DNA of 64,000 bases from Saccharopolyspora soli (GCF_022678645.1 NZ_JALBWV010000015.1:1-64000), one strand, 5' to 3'; counted from the stretch's first letter, positions 37,024-46,969 are shown. Made by a program: numbers and translations. Notes: generated from the letters alone by a model not told the origin.

Positions 37024-38259
37024 TCAGAGTTCGACACCCAACAAGCCGTCCACGGCGGTGCGAATCAGCTGCGGGGCATCTCGATCGGAGCCGCCGCTGA
37101 CCAGCGCCTCGTCGACCCAGGCGTCGATCGCGCGCAAGGCCTGCTCGGTGTCCAGGTCGTCGGCCAGCCGCTCGCGCAACCGCGCGACCGTCGCCTCCGC
37201 CGCTGGCGCGGCCTCCAGCGCGACGGCCTCCCGCCAGCGCGCCAGCCGGGCGGTGCCCCTGGTCAGCGCATCCGTCGTCCAGGACCGGTCGGTGCGGTAG
37301 TGGCCGTCCAGCAGCGCCAGCCGGATGGCCATCGGGTCCACCCGGTCACCGCGCAACCGGGACACGAAGACCAGGTTTCCCTTGGACTTCGACATCTTCT
37401 CGCCATCCAGCCCGATCATCCCGGCGTGCACGTAGTGCTTGGCGAACGGGAACTCGCCGGTGAGCGACTCGGCGTGCGCGGCGCTGAACTCGTGGTGCGG
37501 GAAGATCAGGTCCGAGCCACCGCCCTGCACGTCGAAGCCGAGCCCGAGCCGGTTCAGCGCGATGACCGAGCACTCCAGGTGCCAGCCCGGCCGCCCCGCG
37601 CCGAGTTCGGACTCCCAGGACGGCTCGCCGTCCCGCGCCATCCGCCACAGCAGCGCGTCCAGCGGGTGCTCCTTGCCGGACCGGTCCGGGTCGCCGCCGC
37701 GTTCGGCGAAGAACCCGATCATCGTCGCCTCGTCGTAGTTGGACTCGTAGCCGAAGTTGCCGGTGAAGCCGTGCCGGAAGTAGATGTCCGGGTACTCGTC
37801 GTCGACTCGGTAGGCCGCGCCGGAGGACAGCAGCTTGCCGACCGCCTCGACGATCTCCGGGATGGATTCGACCGCGCCGACGAAGTCGACCGGCGGCACC
37901 ACCCGCAGGGCCTCCATGTCCTCGCGGAACAACGCTGTCTCGCGCATCGCGAGCACGATCCAGTCCTCGTGGTCGCGCTCGGCGCGCTCCAGCAGGGGGT
38001 CGTCGATGTCGGTGACGTTCTGCACGTAATGCACCTGGTGACCGTTGTCCAACCAAACCCGGTGGACCAGGTCGAACGCCAGGTACGTCGCGGCGTGGCC
38101 GAGGTGCGTCGCGTCGTACGGCGTGATGCCGCAGACGTACATCCGCGCGACGGGCCCAGGTTCGGTGGGCCTGATCTCACCGGCGGCGGTGTCGAAGAGG
38201 TGCAGGGGCGCAGGCGTGCCGGGCACCTGTGGCACGGGAACCGATGACCAGGGTTGCAT
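37024..38259 (-). CDS. mshC: L-cysteine:1D-myo-inositol 2-amino-2-deoxy-alpha-D-glucopyranoside ligase MshC
   Basis: 411 aa. ATP-dependent ligase that joins cysteine to GlcN-Ins in mycothiol synthesis; it evolved from cysteinyl-tRNA synthetase. HIGH-type motif is [16 protein letters not shown], the zinc/cysteine site includes [10 protein letters not shown] and [14 protein letters not shown], and the KMSKS motif is [18 protein letters not shown]. It lacks the tRNA anticodon-binding C-terminal region of CysS, as expected. Mycothiol marks the organism as an actinomycete. Confidence 0.96.
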   Translation of the reverse strand: MQPWSSVPVPQVPGTPAPLHLFDTAAGEIRPTEPGPVARMYVCGITPYDATHLGHAATYLAFDLVHRVWLDNGHQVHYVQNVTDIDDPLLERAERDHEDWIVLAMRETALFREDMEALRVVPPVDFVGAVESIPEIVEAVGKLLSSGAAYRVDDEYPDIYFRHGFTGNFGYESNYDEATMIGFFAERGGDPDRSGKEHPLDALLWRMARDGEPSWESELGAGRPGWHLECSVIALNRLGLGFDVQGGGSDLIFPHHEFSAAHAESLTGEFPFAKHYVHAGMIGLDGEKMSKSKGNLVFVSRLRGDRVDPMAIRLALLDGHYRTDRSWTTDALTRGTARLARWREAVALEAAPAAEATVARLRERLADDLDTEQALRAIDAWVDEALVSGGSDRDAPQLIRTAVDGLLGVEL

Positions 38260-38801
38260 GCATCCGACCTTAAACGTGCCCGCCAGGTGAGCTCCCCCGT
38301 CCGGGCCATCGCCGGTATCACATGGTGGGACACCTGGCCGCTTCCACGGCCCGCCGAGTTGCTAAAAAGATCTTGTCGAAAAAGCATCAATTCCGGCCAG
38401 CAATTCACCGAACCGATCCGGCAAGATCATTTCAACGCCTGGAAATTTCGGGCAAAACAGCCCAGAACGACCCTTTGTGATCCATTGCATCCAACGCATC
38501 GCAACGCCTGTCGCGAAGTGGGATCATTTTGGTTAGAAAATGCGATAACCGCACCTCACAGGCACACAATGGGCTTGCACAAAAGGATCTGAACAACCAA
38601 AACGGACACCGGTATCGCAATCAGATCTTCACCCGAATGGCTGGACACAGCCGTACCGCTAAGTATGATCTAGGGCCTCGTGAAAGGACTCGAACAAAAA
38701 TACGGAACATGGCGATTCGATCGGCGAGATCCGATTATTCGCACAGCCACCGGCGACCCGGGTGAACCACCCGGCACCGGTAGAGCAGGTGGAGGCGATC
38801 G
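38260..38801. promoter_or_regulatory. Long AT-richer leader of the betaine transporter operon
   Basis: 542 bases with clearly lower GC than the rest, notably 38340-38700. A hairpin CCGGGTG-AAC-CACCCGG at 38758-38774 lies about 28 bases before the start codon. The sequence was scanned by eye for a ydaO-type (c-di-AMP) riboswitch and no match was seen. No coding frame has typical composition. Confidence 0.45.
38641..38669 (+). promoter_or_regulatory. Candidate promoter of the betaine transporter operon
   Basis: CTGGAC (-35) and TATGAT (-10) separated by 17 bases, the best vegetative-type promoter in this leader; transcription would begin near 38676 and leave about 125 bases of untranslated leader containing the CCGGGTG hairpin. 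Confidence 0.4.
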
Positions 38802-40016
38802 GTGACATCGGTACGTGTGGAGCGGCTCTACAAGATCTTCGGGCCACAGCCGAGTGAGCTGGTCCGCCGTCTGCAGGAGGGAGCCGACCAGGAGGAGATC
38901 CGGTCGGCCGGTGCGACCGCCGCGGTCGTGGACGCGTCGTTCACCGTGTCCGAGGGCGAGACGTTCGTCGTCATGGGCCTGTCCGGCTCCGGCAAGTCGA
39001 CCCTGATCCGCATGCTCAACGGGCTGCTCACGCCCAGCTCGGGCCGGGTGTTGGTGGACGACGAGGACGTCACCGCGATGTCCGGCAAGGCGCTGCGCAC
39101 GATGCGCCAGCAGCGGATGAGCATGGTGTTCCAGCACTTCGCGCTGTTCCCGCACCGCTCCGTGCTGGACAACGCCGGGTACGGACTGCGCATCAAGGGC
39201 GCCAGCAAGTCCGAGATAACCGAACGGGCCCGCGAGGCGCTGAGCATGGTGGGCCTGGAGGGCTGGGAGGAGCGCTACCCGCAGCAACTCTCCGGCGGCA
39301 TGCGGCAACGCGTCGGCCTCGCCCGCGCGCTGGCCGCGCAGACCGACGTCCTGCTGATGGACGAGGCGTTCAGCGCGCTGGACCCGCTGATCAAACGCGA
39401 GATGCAGGACCAGCTGCTCAACCTGAACGCCAAGCTGGGCAAGACGATCATCTTCATCACCCACGACCTCAACGAGGCGATGCGGCTGGGTGACCGCATC
39501 GCGATGATGCGGGCCGGGCGCATCGTGCAGATCGGCACCGCCGAGCAGATCCTCAACGAACCGGCCGACGACTACGTCGCCAAGTTCGTCCAGGACGTCG
39601 ACCGCAGCCGGGTGCTCACCGCGGCATCGATCGCCGAACCGCAGGCCACCCCGCTGGTGGCCGGGGCCAGCCCGGACGAGGCGCTCGCCCTGATGCACCG
39701 GCAGCACGCCGACCTGCTGTTCGTCACCAACGGCAACCGGCGCCTGCTCGGCGAACTGAGTTCCACCGCCGCCGAACTGGCTCGCCGGGACGGCCGCGGC
39801 GACGTCGCCTCGGCGCTGACCCCGGTCGCGGATCCGGTGACCGACAACACGCCGATGAAGGAGCTCTTGAACCGGATGAGCGTCCGCTCGGCCCCGTTGC
39901 CCGTGGTCGACAAGCAGCACCGATTGCTCGGCGTGGTCACACCCACCGCGCTGTTCCAGGCGTTGAGCCAGGAGCCAGCGTCGGCCGCCGAGATCGAGGA
40001 GGCATCCGATGGCTAG
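38802..40016 (+). CDS. proV: Glycine betaine/proline ABC transporter ATP-binding protein
   Basis: 404 aa. ProV/OpuAA type ATPase: Walker A GLSGSGKST near residue 60, QQLSGGMRQRVGLARAL signature and Walker B VLLMDEAFSALDP, then HDLNEAM. Residues about 270-395 form a CBS pair that in OpuA senses ionic strength. GTG start with GGAGG. It overlaps the permease gene by eight bases. The operon proV-proW-proX imports osmoprotectant betaines; osmotic induction is likely by family. Confidence 0.93.
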   Translation: MTSVRVERLYKIFGPQPSELVRRLQEGADQEEIRSAGATAAVVDASFTVSEGETFVVMGLSGSGKSTLIRMLNGLLTPSSGRVLVDDEDVTAMSGKALRTMRQQRMSMVFQHFALFPHRSVLDNAGYGLRIKGASKSEITERAREALSMVGLEGWEERYPQQLSGGMRQRVGLARALAAQTDVLLMDEAFSALDPLIKREMQDQLLNLNAKLGKTIIFITHDLNEAMRLGDRIAMMRAGRIVQIGTAEQILNEPADDYVAKFVQDVDRSRVLTAASIAEPQATPLVAGASPDEALALMHRQHADLLFVTNGNRRLLGELSSTAAELARRDGRGDVASALTPVADPVTDNTPMKELLNRMSVRSAPLPVVDKQHRLLGVVTPTALFQALSQEPASAAEIEEASDG

Positions 40017-40914
40017 TGGCACCCTCTACCTGGCCGCCCAGTTCGAACTGCCCAGATTGCCGGTAGGGACGTGGTTCGCGGCCCTGGTGGACTGGCTGAA
40101 CAACAACATCGGCCCGGTTTTCGACTTCATCTACCTGGTGCTGAACTCGGCGGTCAGCGGGCTGAGCTACGCGCTCACCTGGCTTCCCGATCTGGTCATG
40201 GTGCTGTTGTTCACCGCGCTGGCGCTGTGGCTGCGCAGTTGGCGGTTCGCGTTGTTCAGCCTGATCGGATTCAGTCTGGTCGCGAGCATGCAGGAATTCG
40301 AAGCGGCGATGCAGACCCTGTCGCTGGTGCTGATCGCGGCCGTCATCGCGGTGGCCATCGGGATTCCGGTGGGGATCCTCGCGGCGCGCAACGCGCGGGT
40401 CAGCATGGTCGTGCACCCGGTGATGGACCTGATGCAGACCATGCCCGCGTTCGTCTACCTGATCCCGGTGATCTTCTTCTTCAACATCGGAGTGGTGCCG
40501 GGCGTGGTCGCCACGGTGATCTTCGCGTTGCCGCCGGGGGTCCGGCTCACCGAACTGGGCATCCGGCAGGTCGACGCCGAGGTCGTCGAGGCCGGTGAGG
40601 CGTTCGGCGCACCCAACCGCCAGATCCTCACCGGGATCCAGCTCCCGCTGGCGATGCCGTCGATCATGGCGGGCATCAACCAGGTGATCATGCTCTCGCT
40701 GTCGATGGTGGTCATCGCGGGCATGGTCGGCGCCACCGGACTGGGCTCCGAGATCTACCAGGCGGTTACCCGCGTCCAACTGGACCTGGGTTTCGAAGCC
40801 GGACTTTCGGTGGTGATCCTCGCGGTTTACCTGGACCGCATCACCGCCGTGCTGTCCGATCGCGCGCCGGTGGCGCGAGCGGCGCGCAGGGCTGCCCCAA
40901 TGGGGATCCAATGA
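40009..40914 (+). CDS. proW: Glycine betaine/proline ABC transporter permease
   Basis: 301 aa. Six to seven transmembrane helices with the binding-protein-dependent transport signature EAGEAFGAPNRQILTGIQLP (EAA loop). N-terminal region before the first core helix is short, as in OpuAB/ProW. The start codon lies inside the end of proV. Confidence 0.93.
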   Translation: MASGTLYLAAQFELPRLPVGTWFAALVDWLNNNIGPVFDFIYLVLNSAVSGLSYALTWLPDLVMVLLFTALALWLRSWRFALFSLIGFSLVASMQEFEAAMQTLSLVLIAAVIAVAIGIPVGILAARNARVSMVVHPVMDLMQTMPAFVYLIPVIFFFNIGVVPGVVATVIFALPPGVRLTELGIRQVDAEVVEAGEAFGAPNRQILTGIQLPLAMPSIMAGINQVIMLSLSMVVIAGMVGATGLGSEIYQAVTRVQLDLGFEAGLSVVILAVYLDRITAVLSDRAPVARAARRAAPMGIQ

Positions 40915-40951
40915 GCCGATTGAGCGATCACCACGGAAAGGCAGGACAGGA

Positions 40952-41851
40952 ATGTTGACCGGAAGAAGATCACGCAGACTCTTCGCTCTCCTCGCCGCGC
41001 TGGCCGCGCTGGTGCTGGTGGCAGCCGGGTGCGGCGGTCGCGAGGCCCAGACCGGGCAGGAGCAGAAGACGATCAACATCGGGTTCATCGCCTGGGACGA
41101 GGACATCGCGGTCACCCACCTCTACAAGGTGTTGCTGGAGCAGAAGGGCTACCACGTCAACACCCAGGAGTTGGAAGCTGGCCCGATGTACGCCGGGCTC
41201 TCGCAGGGCAACGTCGACCTGTTCCTGGACGGTTGGCTGCCAGCGACCCACTCCGACTACTGGCGGCAGTACGGGCCGCAACTGGAGGACCTGACGGTCT
41301 GGTACGACCAGGCGACGTTGAACCTCGCGGTGCCGAAGTACATGACCGACGTCAACAGCATCGCCGACCTCAAGGGCAAGGCGGTCCAGTTCGGCGGGGT
41401 GATCACCGGTATCGACCCGGGCGCCGGGGAGACCCGCATCGTGAAGGACAACGTGATCCCGGCCTACGGTCTCAACGGTGAGTACACCCTGCAGACCTCG
41501 TCGACCACCGCCATGCTGGCCGCGCTGCAGAAGGCGACCGACGAGCAGAAGCCGATCGTGGTCACGCTGTGGCACCCGCACTGGGCCTACGCGCGGTACC
41601 CGATCAAGGACTTGCAGGACCCGCAGGGCGCGATGGGCCAGCCCGAGCAAATCCACGCGATCGGGCGCAAGGGCTTCAGCCAGGACTTCCCCGAGGTCAC
41701 CGACATGGTCAAGAAGTTCAAGCTGGACGACCAGCAGCTCGCTTCGCTGGAGAACGCGATCAACAATGCCGGGAAGGGCAAGGAGGACGACGCCGCCAGG
41801 CAGTGGGCGGCGCAGAATCCGGCCGTGGTGAACACGTTCTTCACGCCGTGA
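40952..41851 (+). CDS. proX: Glycine betaine ABC transporter substrate-binding lipoprotein
   Basis: 299 aa lipoprotein: MLTGRRSRRLFALLAALAAL is followed by VLVAAGCGG with lipobox Cys. Family OpuAC/ProX features: NIGFIAWDEDIAVTHLYKVL, DLFLDGWLPATHSDYW, and a Trp-rich ligand cage including VVTLWHPHWAYARYP. Predicted to bind betaine-type quaternary amines outside the membrane. Ends at a strong terminator hairpin. Confidence 0.93.
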   Translation: MLTGRRSRRLFALLAALAALVLVAAGCGGREAQTGQEQKTINIGFIAWDEDIAVTHLYKVLLEQKGYHVNTQELEAGPMYAGLSQGNVDLFLDGWLPATHSDYWRQYGPQLEDLTVWYDQATLNLAVPKYMTDVNSIADLKGKAVQFGGVITGIDPGAGETRIVKDNVIPAYGLNGEYTLQTSSTTAMLAALQKATDEQKPIVVTLWHPHWAYARYPIKDLQDPQGAMGQPEQIHAIGRKGFSQDFPEVTDMVKKFKLDDQQLASLENAINNAGKGKEDDAARQWAAQNPAVVNTFFTP

Positions 41852-41865
41852 GCTGACGAGCCGCC

Positions 41866-41896
41866 AGCGGCCGGTGGGTGCTGCCCACCGGCCGCT
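41866..41896. terminator. Bidirectional terminator after proX
   Basis: Perfect 13-bp inverted repeat AGCGGCCGGTGGG/CCCACCGGCCGCT with loop TGCTG, between the convergent proX and an imine-reductase-like gene. Confidence 0.75.
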
Positions 41897-41900
41897 CGCG

Positions 41901-42764
41901 TCATCGGGGTTCGCGGATGCCGTCGATCAGCCGGGTCCAGTTGTCCGCGCCCCTGCCCGCGGCGATGGCCCGGTCGTAGTGCGCCTTGATCGCGCGCGGC
42001 AGTTCGACGTCGATGCCCGCGGTCTGGCTGGCCGCCAGGATGTGCGCCGCCGTCGCACCCATCATGGTCGCGGTGCTCAGGTCACCGGGGTGCTCGTCGT
42101 TGTCGATCTGCTGCGCCGCCTGCGGCAGGTAGTGCGCGATCATGTTGAAGTTGTCCACGGCCCAGGGCAGGAACTCCTGCGCGGACACGCCCGCCGAGCC
42201 GACCAGCGCGGTCGCGTGCAGGAACGCGGACAGACTGGTCAGGAAGATGTCGAGCTGCGCCTGGTAGTACAGCTGCGCCATGCCCGGATCCGCGCCGACG
42301 TAGTTCGGCTTCCCGATGAGCCGCAGGGTTTTCGCGTGCGCTTCGAAGGTCTCCCGCGGTCCGCTGTAGAAGACGTAGGCGGATTCCTGGCCGACCAGCG
42401 GAGCCGGGACCATGACGCCGCCGGTGATGAACTCGGCGCCGCGCTGGGCCGCCCACTTCGCCGCTTCGCGGGTCTGCTCCGGGGTGTCGGAGCTGAGGTT
42501 GACGATTACCCGGCCGCTGAGGTCTTCGACCGGGCCCAGGATGTCGTGCATGGCCTGGTAGTCGGTGAGGCTGAGGATGACCAGTTCGCTGGCCCGCACC
42601 GCCTCCGCCGGGGTGGCGGCCCGGACCGCGCCGCGGGCGACCACGCCGTCGGCGCGGCTGGCGGTCCGGTTCCACACGGTCACCGGGTGGCCGCCGGTCA
42701 GCAGGGCGTCGACCATGGCCTGCCCCATCGGACCGAGGCCGATCAGGGTGACTGGTTGATTCAT
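41901..42764 (-). CDS. NAD(P)-binding imine-reductase/beta-hydroxyacid-dehydrogenase-like protein (copy 1)
   Basis: 287 aa from MNQPVTLIGLGPMGQAMVDA. Rossmann domain with VTVWNRTASRADG (NRT, an NADPH-type motif of imine reductases); a helical C-terminal dimerisation domain follows. In the active-site helix it has QLYYQAQLDIFLTSL, with Asp at the position where R-type imine reductases use Asp. No Lys as in classical beta-hydroxyacid dehydrogenases is obvious, which favours imine reductase. Tandem with a paralogue (48 bases upstream) and controlled from the intergenic region shared with the AfsR-like gene. Confidence 0.87.
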   Translation of the reverse strand: MNQPVTLIGLGPMGQAMVDALLTGGHPVTVWNRTASRADGVVARGAVRAATPAEAVRASELVILSLTDYQAMHDILGPVEDLSGRVIVNLSSDTPEQTREAAKWAAQRGAEFITGGVMVPAPLVGQESAYVFYSGPRETFEAHAKTLRLIGKPNYVGADPGMAQLYYQAQLDIFLTSLSAFLHATALVGSAGVSAQEFLPWAVDNFNMIAHYLPQAAQQIDNDEHPGDLSTATMMGATAAHILAASQTAGIDVELPRAIKAHYDRAIAAGRGADNWTRLIDGIREPR

Positions 42765-42811
42765 TGCGTTGTCCTCCAAGGGATTCCACGGGCAAATCTG
42801 ACAATTCGCCG

Positions 42812-43681
42812 CTATTTCTCCAACAATTCGATGACGCCGGTGAGGTCTTCGTGGCCGTGGCCGTCGGCGACCCGGCGTCGCATCAGCGACTCCAGCGGGG
42901 CGAGCAGTTCGAAGCTGATGCCCAACTCTTCGGCGGCCGTTGCGAAGTTCGGGTAGGCGGCGGCCTGCATCGCGAGGTTGGAGACCACGCCGCTGCCGTA
43001 GTCGCCCTTGTCGATCTGCTCGGCTGCGGCGGCGGGCCAGCCGCTCATGTTGCCCAGCCAGCGGCTCAGCAGCGGCGCGAACTCGGTGGTCGGCACTCCC
43101 GCGGCGCGGACCAGCGCAAACGCCTGCAACGTGCCGATGATCATGCCGTACATGCCGCTGAGCAGGGCCAGGTCGTGCAGCGCTGCTAAGCCGGGGGCGT
43201 TGCCGAGGTAGATGCTCTCGCCGAAGACGTCCAGCACCGGCCGCGAACTTTCGAAGGCACCGCTGGGACCGCTGTAGAGCAGGAACGCCGCCGGTGTCGC
43301 GATCATCGGTGGGACGGCCATGATGCCGCCGTCCAGGTAGTCGGCGCCGTGGTCGGCCGCCCACTCGGCCATTTCCTCTGCTTGGCCCGGAGTTCCGTTG
43401 GTCAGGTTGATCAGCGTGCGCCCGGCCAGCACGTCGGTGTGCGGGGCGAGCACCTGGCGGACCGAGTCGTAGTCGAGCAGGCAGACGACCACCAGCCGAT
43501 TCGCGATGATTGCGTCGGCGGGCGTGTTCGCACCGTTCGCACCTTTTGCCAGCAGCGGATCCGCCTTCGCGCCGGTGCGGTTCCACACAGTGGTCGGATG
43601 GCCCGCCGCCAGCAGCGCTTCGGCCAGCGCCGTGCCCATCGCGCCGAGGCCGAGCACGCTCACCGGTTCGTGGTCGGACAT
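42812..43681 (-). CDS. NAD(P)-binding imine-reductase-like protein (copy 2)
   Basis: 289 aa from MSDHEPVSVLGLGAMGTALA, with GGAAGGAG upstream. Same fold as its neighbour: GLGAMG, TTVWNRTGAKADPLL. The active-site helix reads ALHDLALLSGMYGMII; it has no Asp where copy 1 does and carries MYG nearby, a pattern I associate with S-type (Tyr) imine reductases. The two genes could reduce the same imine with opposite facial selectivity; this is inference. Divergent from the AfsR-like regulator by about 105 bases. Confidence 0.87.
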   Translation of the reverse strand: MSDHEPVSVLGLGAMGTALAEALLAAGHPTTVWNRTGAKADPLLAKGANGANTPADAIIANRLVVVCLLDYDSVRQVLAPHTDVLAGRTLINLTNGTPGQAEEMAEWAADHGADYLDGGIMAVPPMIATPAAFLLYSGPSGAFESSRPVLDVFGESIYLGNAPGLAALHDLALLSGMYGMIIGTLQAFALVRAAGVPTTEFAPLLSRWLGNMSGWPAAAAEQIDKGDYGSGVVSNLAMQAAAYPNFATAAEELGISFELLAPLESLMRRRVADGHGHEDLTGVIELLEK

Positions 43682-43786
43682 TTCGCTCCTTCCGTCGCTT
43701 TCCACGTCCACCCTGCTGACCGCCGCGCACGATTCGCGCATGATCGACTGGGGGTGCTTGCACAATCACGGGCTAACGTGGCGGTT
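43682..43786. promoter_or_regulatory. Divergent promoter region, imine reductases / AfsR-like regulator
   Basis: 105 bases between the two start codons. Too short for two long leaders, so both promoters overlap here and are likely co-regulated. No clear heptad direct repeats of SARP type were seen. Confidence 0.4.
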
Positions 43787-46700
43787 GTGCGTTTCGGAGT
43801 GCTCGGCCCGCTGGTGGTGTGGACATCCGACGGCAGCCCTGTTCAGGTGCCGGAGGCGAAGGTGCGCGCCCTGCTCGCGGTCCTGCTCGCCCACGACGGA
43901 CCGCTGTCCGCGGACCGGTTGATCGACGTCCTGTGGGGCGACCAGCCACCCGGCAACCCGACGAACACCTTGCAGACGAAGGTGTCCCAGCTGCGCCGGG
44001 CGCTGGGCGAGAGCGGCTTGATCAGCTACCGGGCATCCGGGTATGTGCTGAACATCGCCCCGGCCGCCGTCGACGCGCACCAGTTCCGCAGCCTCGTCGC
44101 GCAGGCGCGCGAAACCGGCGCGCCCGCGATGCGAAAAACCCTGCTGGCCGACGCGTTGGCACTGTGGCGGGGTCCCGCGTTCGCCGACGTCGCCGACGAA
44201 CCGTTCGCCCAGCCCGCCGTCCAACGGCTCACCGAGGAACGCCTCGGCGCACTGGAAGAGCTCGCCGAAACCCGACTGGAACTGGGCGAACACGCTGCGC
44301 TCAGCAGTGAGCTCGGCGAACTGGTGGCCCAGCACCCGTTGCGCGAGCGGCTGCGTGCGGTGCAGGTGCGCGCGCTCTACCGCACCGGGCGGCAGAGCGA
44401 AGCGTTGGCGAGCTTGGCGGATCTGCGGGAGCGGTTGGCCGACGAACTCGGCATCGATCCGAGCCCGGAGCTGGTCGAGTTGCAGCAGGCGATCCTGACG
44501 CAGGACGTCGCGCTCACCGCTCCGCCGCCACCCGCGCACAACCTTCCGGTGTCGGTGACCGAGCTGATCGGCCGGGATGGGGAAGTCGAGCGGGTCGCGT
44601 CGCTGCTGGGCACGTCGCGGCTGGTCACCCTGACCGGGCCGGGCGGGGTGGGCAAGACGCGGCTGGCCGTCGAGGCCGCGCGCAACTCGGCGTTCCGGGA
44701 CGGCACGTGGCTGATCGAGCTCGCCGGAATCCGCGCCGATGGCAACGAAACCTGCTCGTTGGAGCATGCGGTGCTGGGGGCGTTGGGGATTCGCGAGAAC
44801 GCCTTCGCAGTGCCCATTTCACCCGTTGATCCGCTCGTCGAGGCGTTGCGCACCAAAGAAGTCCTGTTGCTGCTGGACAACTGCGAGCACTTGATCACCA
44901 GTGCTGCCGGGATGGCCGCGCGGCTGCTGCGAGCGGTGCCGGGACTTCGGGTCCTCGCCACCAGCCGGGAGGCGCTGGGCATTTCCGGCGAAACGCTGCT
45001 CCAGGTATCGCCGCTCGAAGTTCCCGCACCCGGTGCCGAGCTCGCCGACGTGCGGGCCTCCGGCGCGGTGCGGCTGTTCACCGCGCGGGCCACCGCCACG
45101 TCGCCGGGCTTCGACATCGACGCTGACAACGCCGCGGCGGTGGCCGCGATCTGCCGCCGGTTGGACGGCATCCCGCTGGCGCTGGAACTGGCCGCCACCC
45201 GCGTGCGGGCGCTCGGCACGAGCACACTCGAGTCCAGATTGGACGATCGGTTCGCACTGCTGACGTTCGGCACCCGGGATGCCCCTGAACGGCAACGAAC
45301 GTTGCACGCGGTGATCGACTGGAGCTGGCGACTGCTGCCGACGGCCGAGCGGATCGTGTTGCGCCGCCTGGCAATTCACCGCGACGGCTGCACCCTGGAG
45401 AGCGCCGAAGCGGTGTGCTCCGGAGACGGTGTCCGGCCCGCCGAAGTGCTGGACCTGCTGTCCCGGCTGGTGGACCGGTCGCTGGTCGTCGCGACCGAAA
45501 CGGCCGCCGGTGGCCGCCGGTACCGGCTGCTGGAGTCCGTCGCGGCGTACTGCCTGGAACGGCTCGGCAAGGCCGAGGAATACGAAGCGCTGCGTCAACG
45601 GCACAACGCCCACTACCTGGCGCTGGCCGAGCAAGCCGAGACGCGGCTGCGCGGCCGGGACCAGCAGCGCTGGCTGGAACGGCTCGACGCGGAGACTGCG
45701 AACCTGCGCGCGGCACTGGACGACAGCCTCCGGCACGCCCCCAAGACGGCGCTGCGGCTGGTCAGCGCGTTGACCTGGTACTGGTTCCTGCGCGGCAGGC
45801 TCAGCGAGGCCCGGCTGTCGCTGGCCGCGGCGCTGGGCGTGGGCGGTGGACAGGCGTGGGCCAAGGCGGCGAGTTGGTACGCCGGGATCGCACTGCTGAC
45901 CGGTGCGCCCGTCGACCGGCTGGATGCCTGGCGGAGCATCGAGGACCGCGCCGATCGGGCGCGGGCCAGGTGGTTCCTCAACCACGCGAAGGCGACCATC
46001 GGCGACATGTCCAGCACCGAACGCGAGATGGACGAACTGGTCGCGGAGTTCGAGGAACTGGGCGATCAGTGGGGGTTGGGCGCCACGCTCAGCGACCGGA
46101 TGACGCACGGCATGGCGCGCGGCGATCTGGCCGGGGCGAACCGGGATGCCGCGCGCGGCGCAGAACTCTTCCAGGAAATCGGCGACAGCTGGGGTCTGGC
46201 GCAGGCATCGTACGGCCTCGGCACGATCGCGCAGATCACCGGCGATTACGCCAGCGCCGAGCGGCACCACGCCGAGGGCCTGCGCAGGGCCGAAGCCCTC
46301 GGGCTGTGGGCGGAGGTCTCGTACCAGACGTCCTGGCTGGGCCGGGTCGCGCTGCTCGTCCACGACTACCCGCGGGCACGCGAACTGCACACCCGCGCGA
46401 TGCGGATGGCCACCGAGCGCGGTTTCACCCCGGCGGAGATGTACGCGGAAATCGGGCTGGCGCTGGGTGCGCGCCGCGAAGGTCTGTTCGCCGAGGCGGA
46501 GCAGCGGCTGCGCCGGGTGCTCGAATGGCACCGTCGCGTGGAGTTCGAGCCGGGAAACGCGCTGATCCTGGCCGAATTGGGCTTCCTCGCCGAACAGCGC
46601 GGCAACGCCGAGGCAGCCCACGACCTCCACCTGTCGGCCTACGCCATAGCCCGACGCGGCATGGACCCCCGAGCGATGGCACTGACCCTGGAGGGCCTGG

Positions 46701-46969
46701 CAGGAGCCGAAACCCTGGCAGGCCGACCAGAGCAAGCCGCCCGGCTGCTCGGCGCGGCCACGGCGGCGCGGAATTCCATCGGCGCTCCACTACCCCGGCC
46801 GGAACGCCAAGACGTCGACCGAATCACCGCGGCAGCCAACAAAGCCTTGGGCAGCAAGGCTTTTGACGAAGAGTTCCACCGAGGCACCGCCGTGCCGCTC
46901 GCCGAACTCGACGCGCTGACCACCGACCGCGGATCGGAGCAGCGCCACGAGTACGGCACGTCCAGCTGA
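43787..46969 (+). CDS. AfsR/SARP-family transcriptional regulator with BTAD, NB-ARC and TPR-type regions
   Basis: 1060 aa. OmpR-type winged helix (VRFGVLGPLVVWTSDGSPVQ; about 1-90), BTAD (about 95-250), NB-ARC ATPase with P-loop LTGPGGVGKTRLAVEA near 284 and LLLLDNCEHL, then about 500 residues of helical, TPR-like repeats. An in-frame GTG three codons upstream is also possible. Such regulators activate secondary-metabolite or stress operons from ATP-gated oligomers. The nearest targets are the divergent imine-reductase genes and the molybdenum hydroxylase operon downstream. Confidence 0.9.
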   Translation: MRFGVLGPLVVWTSDGSPVQVPEAKVRALLAVLLAHDGPLSADRLIDVLWGDQPPGNPTNTLQTKVSQLRRALGESGLISYRASGYVLNIAPAAVDAHQFRSLVAQARETGAPAMRKTLLADALALWRGPAFADVADEPFAQPAVQRLTEERLGALEELAETRLELGEHAALSSELGELVAQHPLRERLRAVQVRALYRTGRQSEALASLADLRERLADELGIDPSPELVELQQAILTQDVALTAPPPPAHNLPVSVTELIGRDGEVERVASLLGTSRLVTLTGPGGVGKTRLAVEAARNSAFRDGTWLIELAGIRADGNETCSLEHAVLGALGIRENAFAVPISPVDPLVEALRTKEVLLLLDNCEHLITSAAGMAARLLRAVPGLRVLATSREALGISGETLLQVSPLEVPAPGAELADVRASGAVRLFTARATATSPGFDIDADNAAAVAAICRRLDGIPLALELAATRVRALGTSTLESRLDDRFALLTFGTRDAPERQRTLHAVIDWSWRLLPTAERIVLRRLAIHRDGCTLESAEAVCSGDGVRPAEVLDLLSRLVDRSLVVATETAAGGRRYRLLESVAAYCLERLGKAEEYEALRQRHNAHYLALAEQAETRLRGRDQQRWLERLDAETANLRAALDDSLRHAPKTALRLVSALTWYWFLRGRLSEARLSLAAALGVGGGQAWAKAASWYAGIALLTGAPVDRLDAWRSIEDRADRARARWFLNHAKATIGDMSSTEREMDELVAEFEELGDQWGLGATLSDRMTHGMARGDLAGANRDAARGAELFQEIGDSWGLAQASYGLGTIAQITGDYASAERHHAEGLRRAEALGLWAEVSYQTSWLGRVALLVHDYPRARELHTRAMRMATERGFTPAEMYAEIGLALGARREGLFAEAEQRLRRVLEWHRRVEFEPGNALILAELGFLAEQRGNAEAAHDLHLSAYAIARRGMDPRAMALTLEGLAGAETLAGRPEQAARLLGAATAARNSIGAPLPRPERQDVDRITAAANKALGSKAFDEEFHRGTAVPLAELDALTTDRGSEQRHEYGTSS

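Noticed and set aside
38260-38801. c-di-AMP (ydaO) riboswitch upstream of the betaine transporter
   Set aside because: None of the conserved core segments could be matched by eye; only one simple hairpin is present.
43349-43786. Longer start for the AfsR-like regulator
   Set aside because: The upstream frame overlaps the divergent imine-reductase gene and lacks winged-helix homology.
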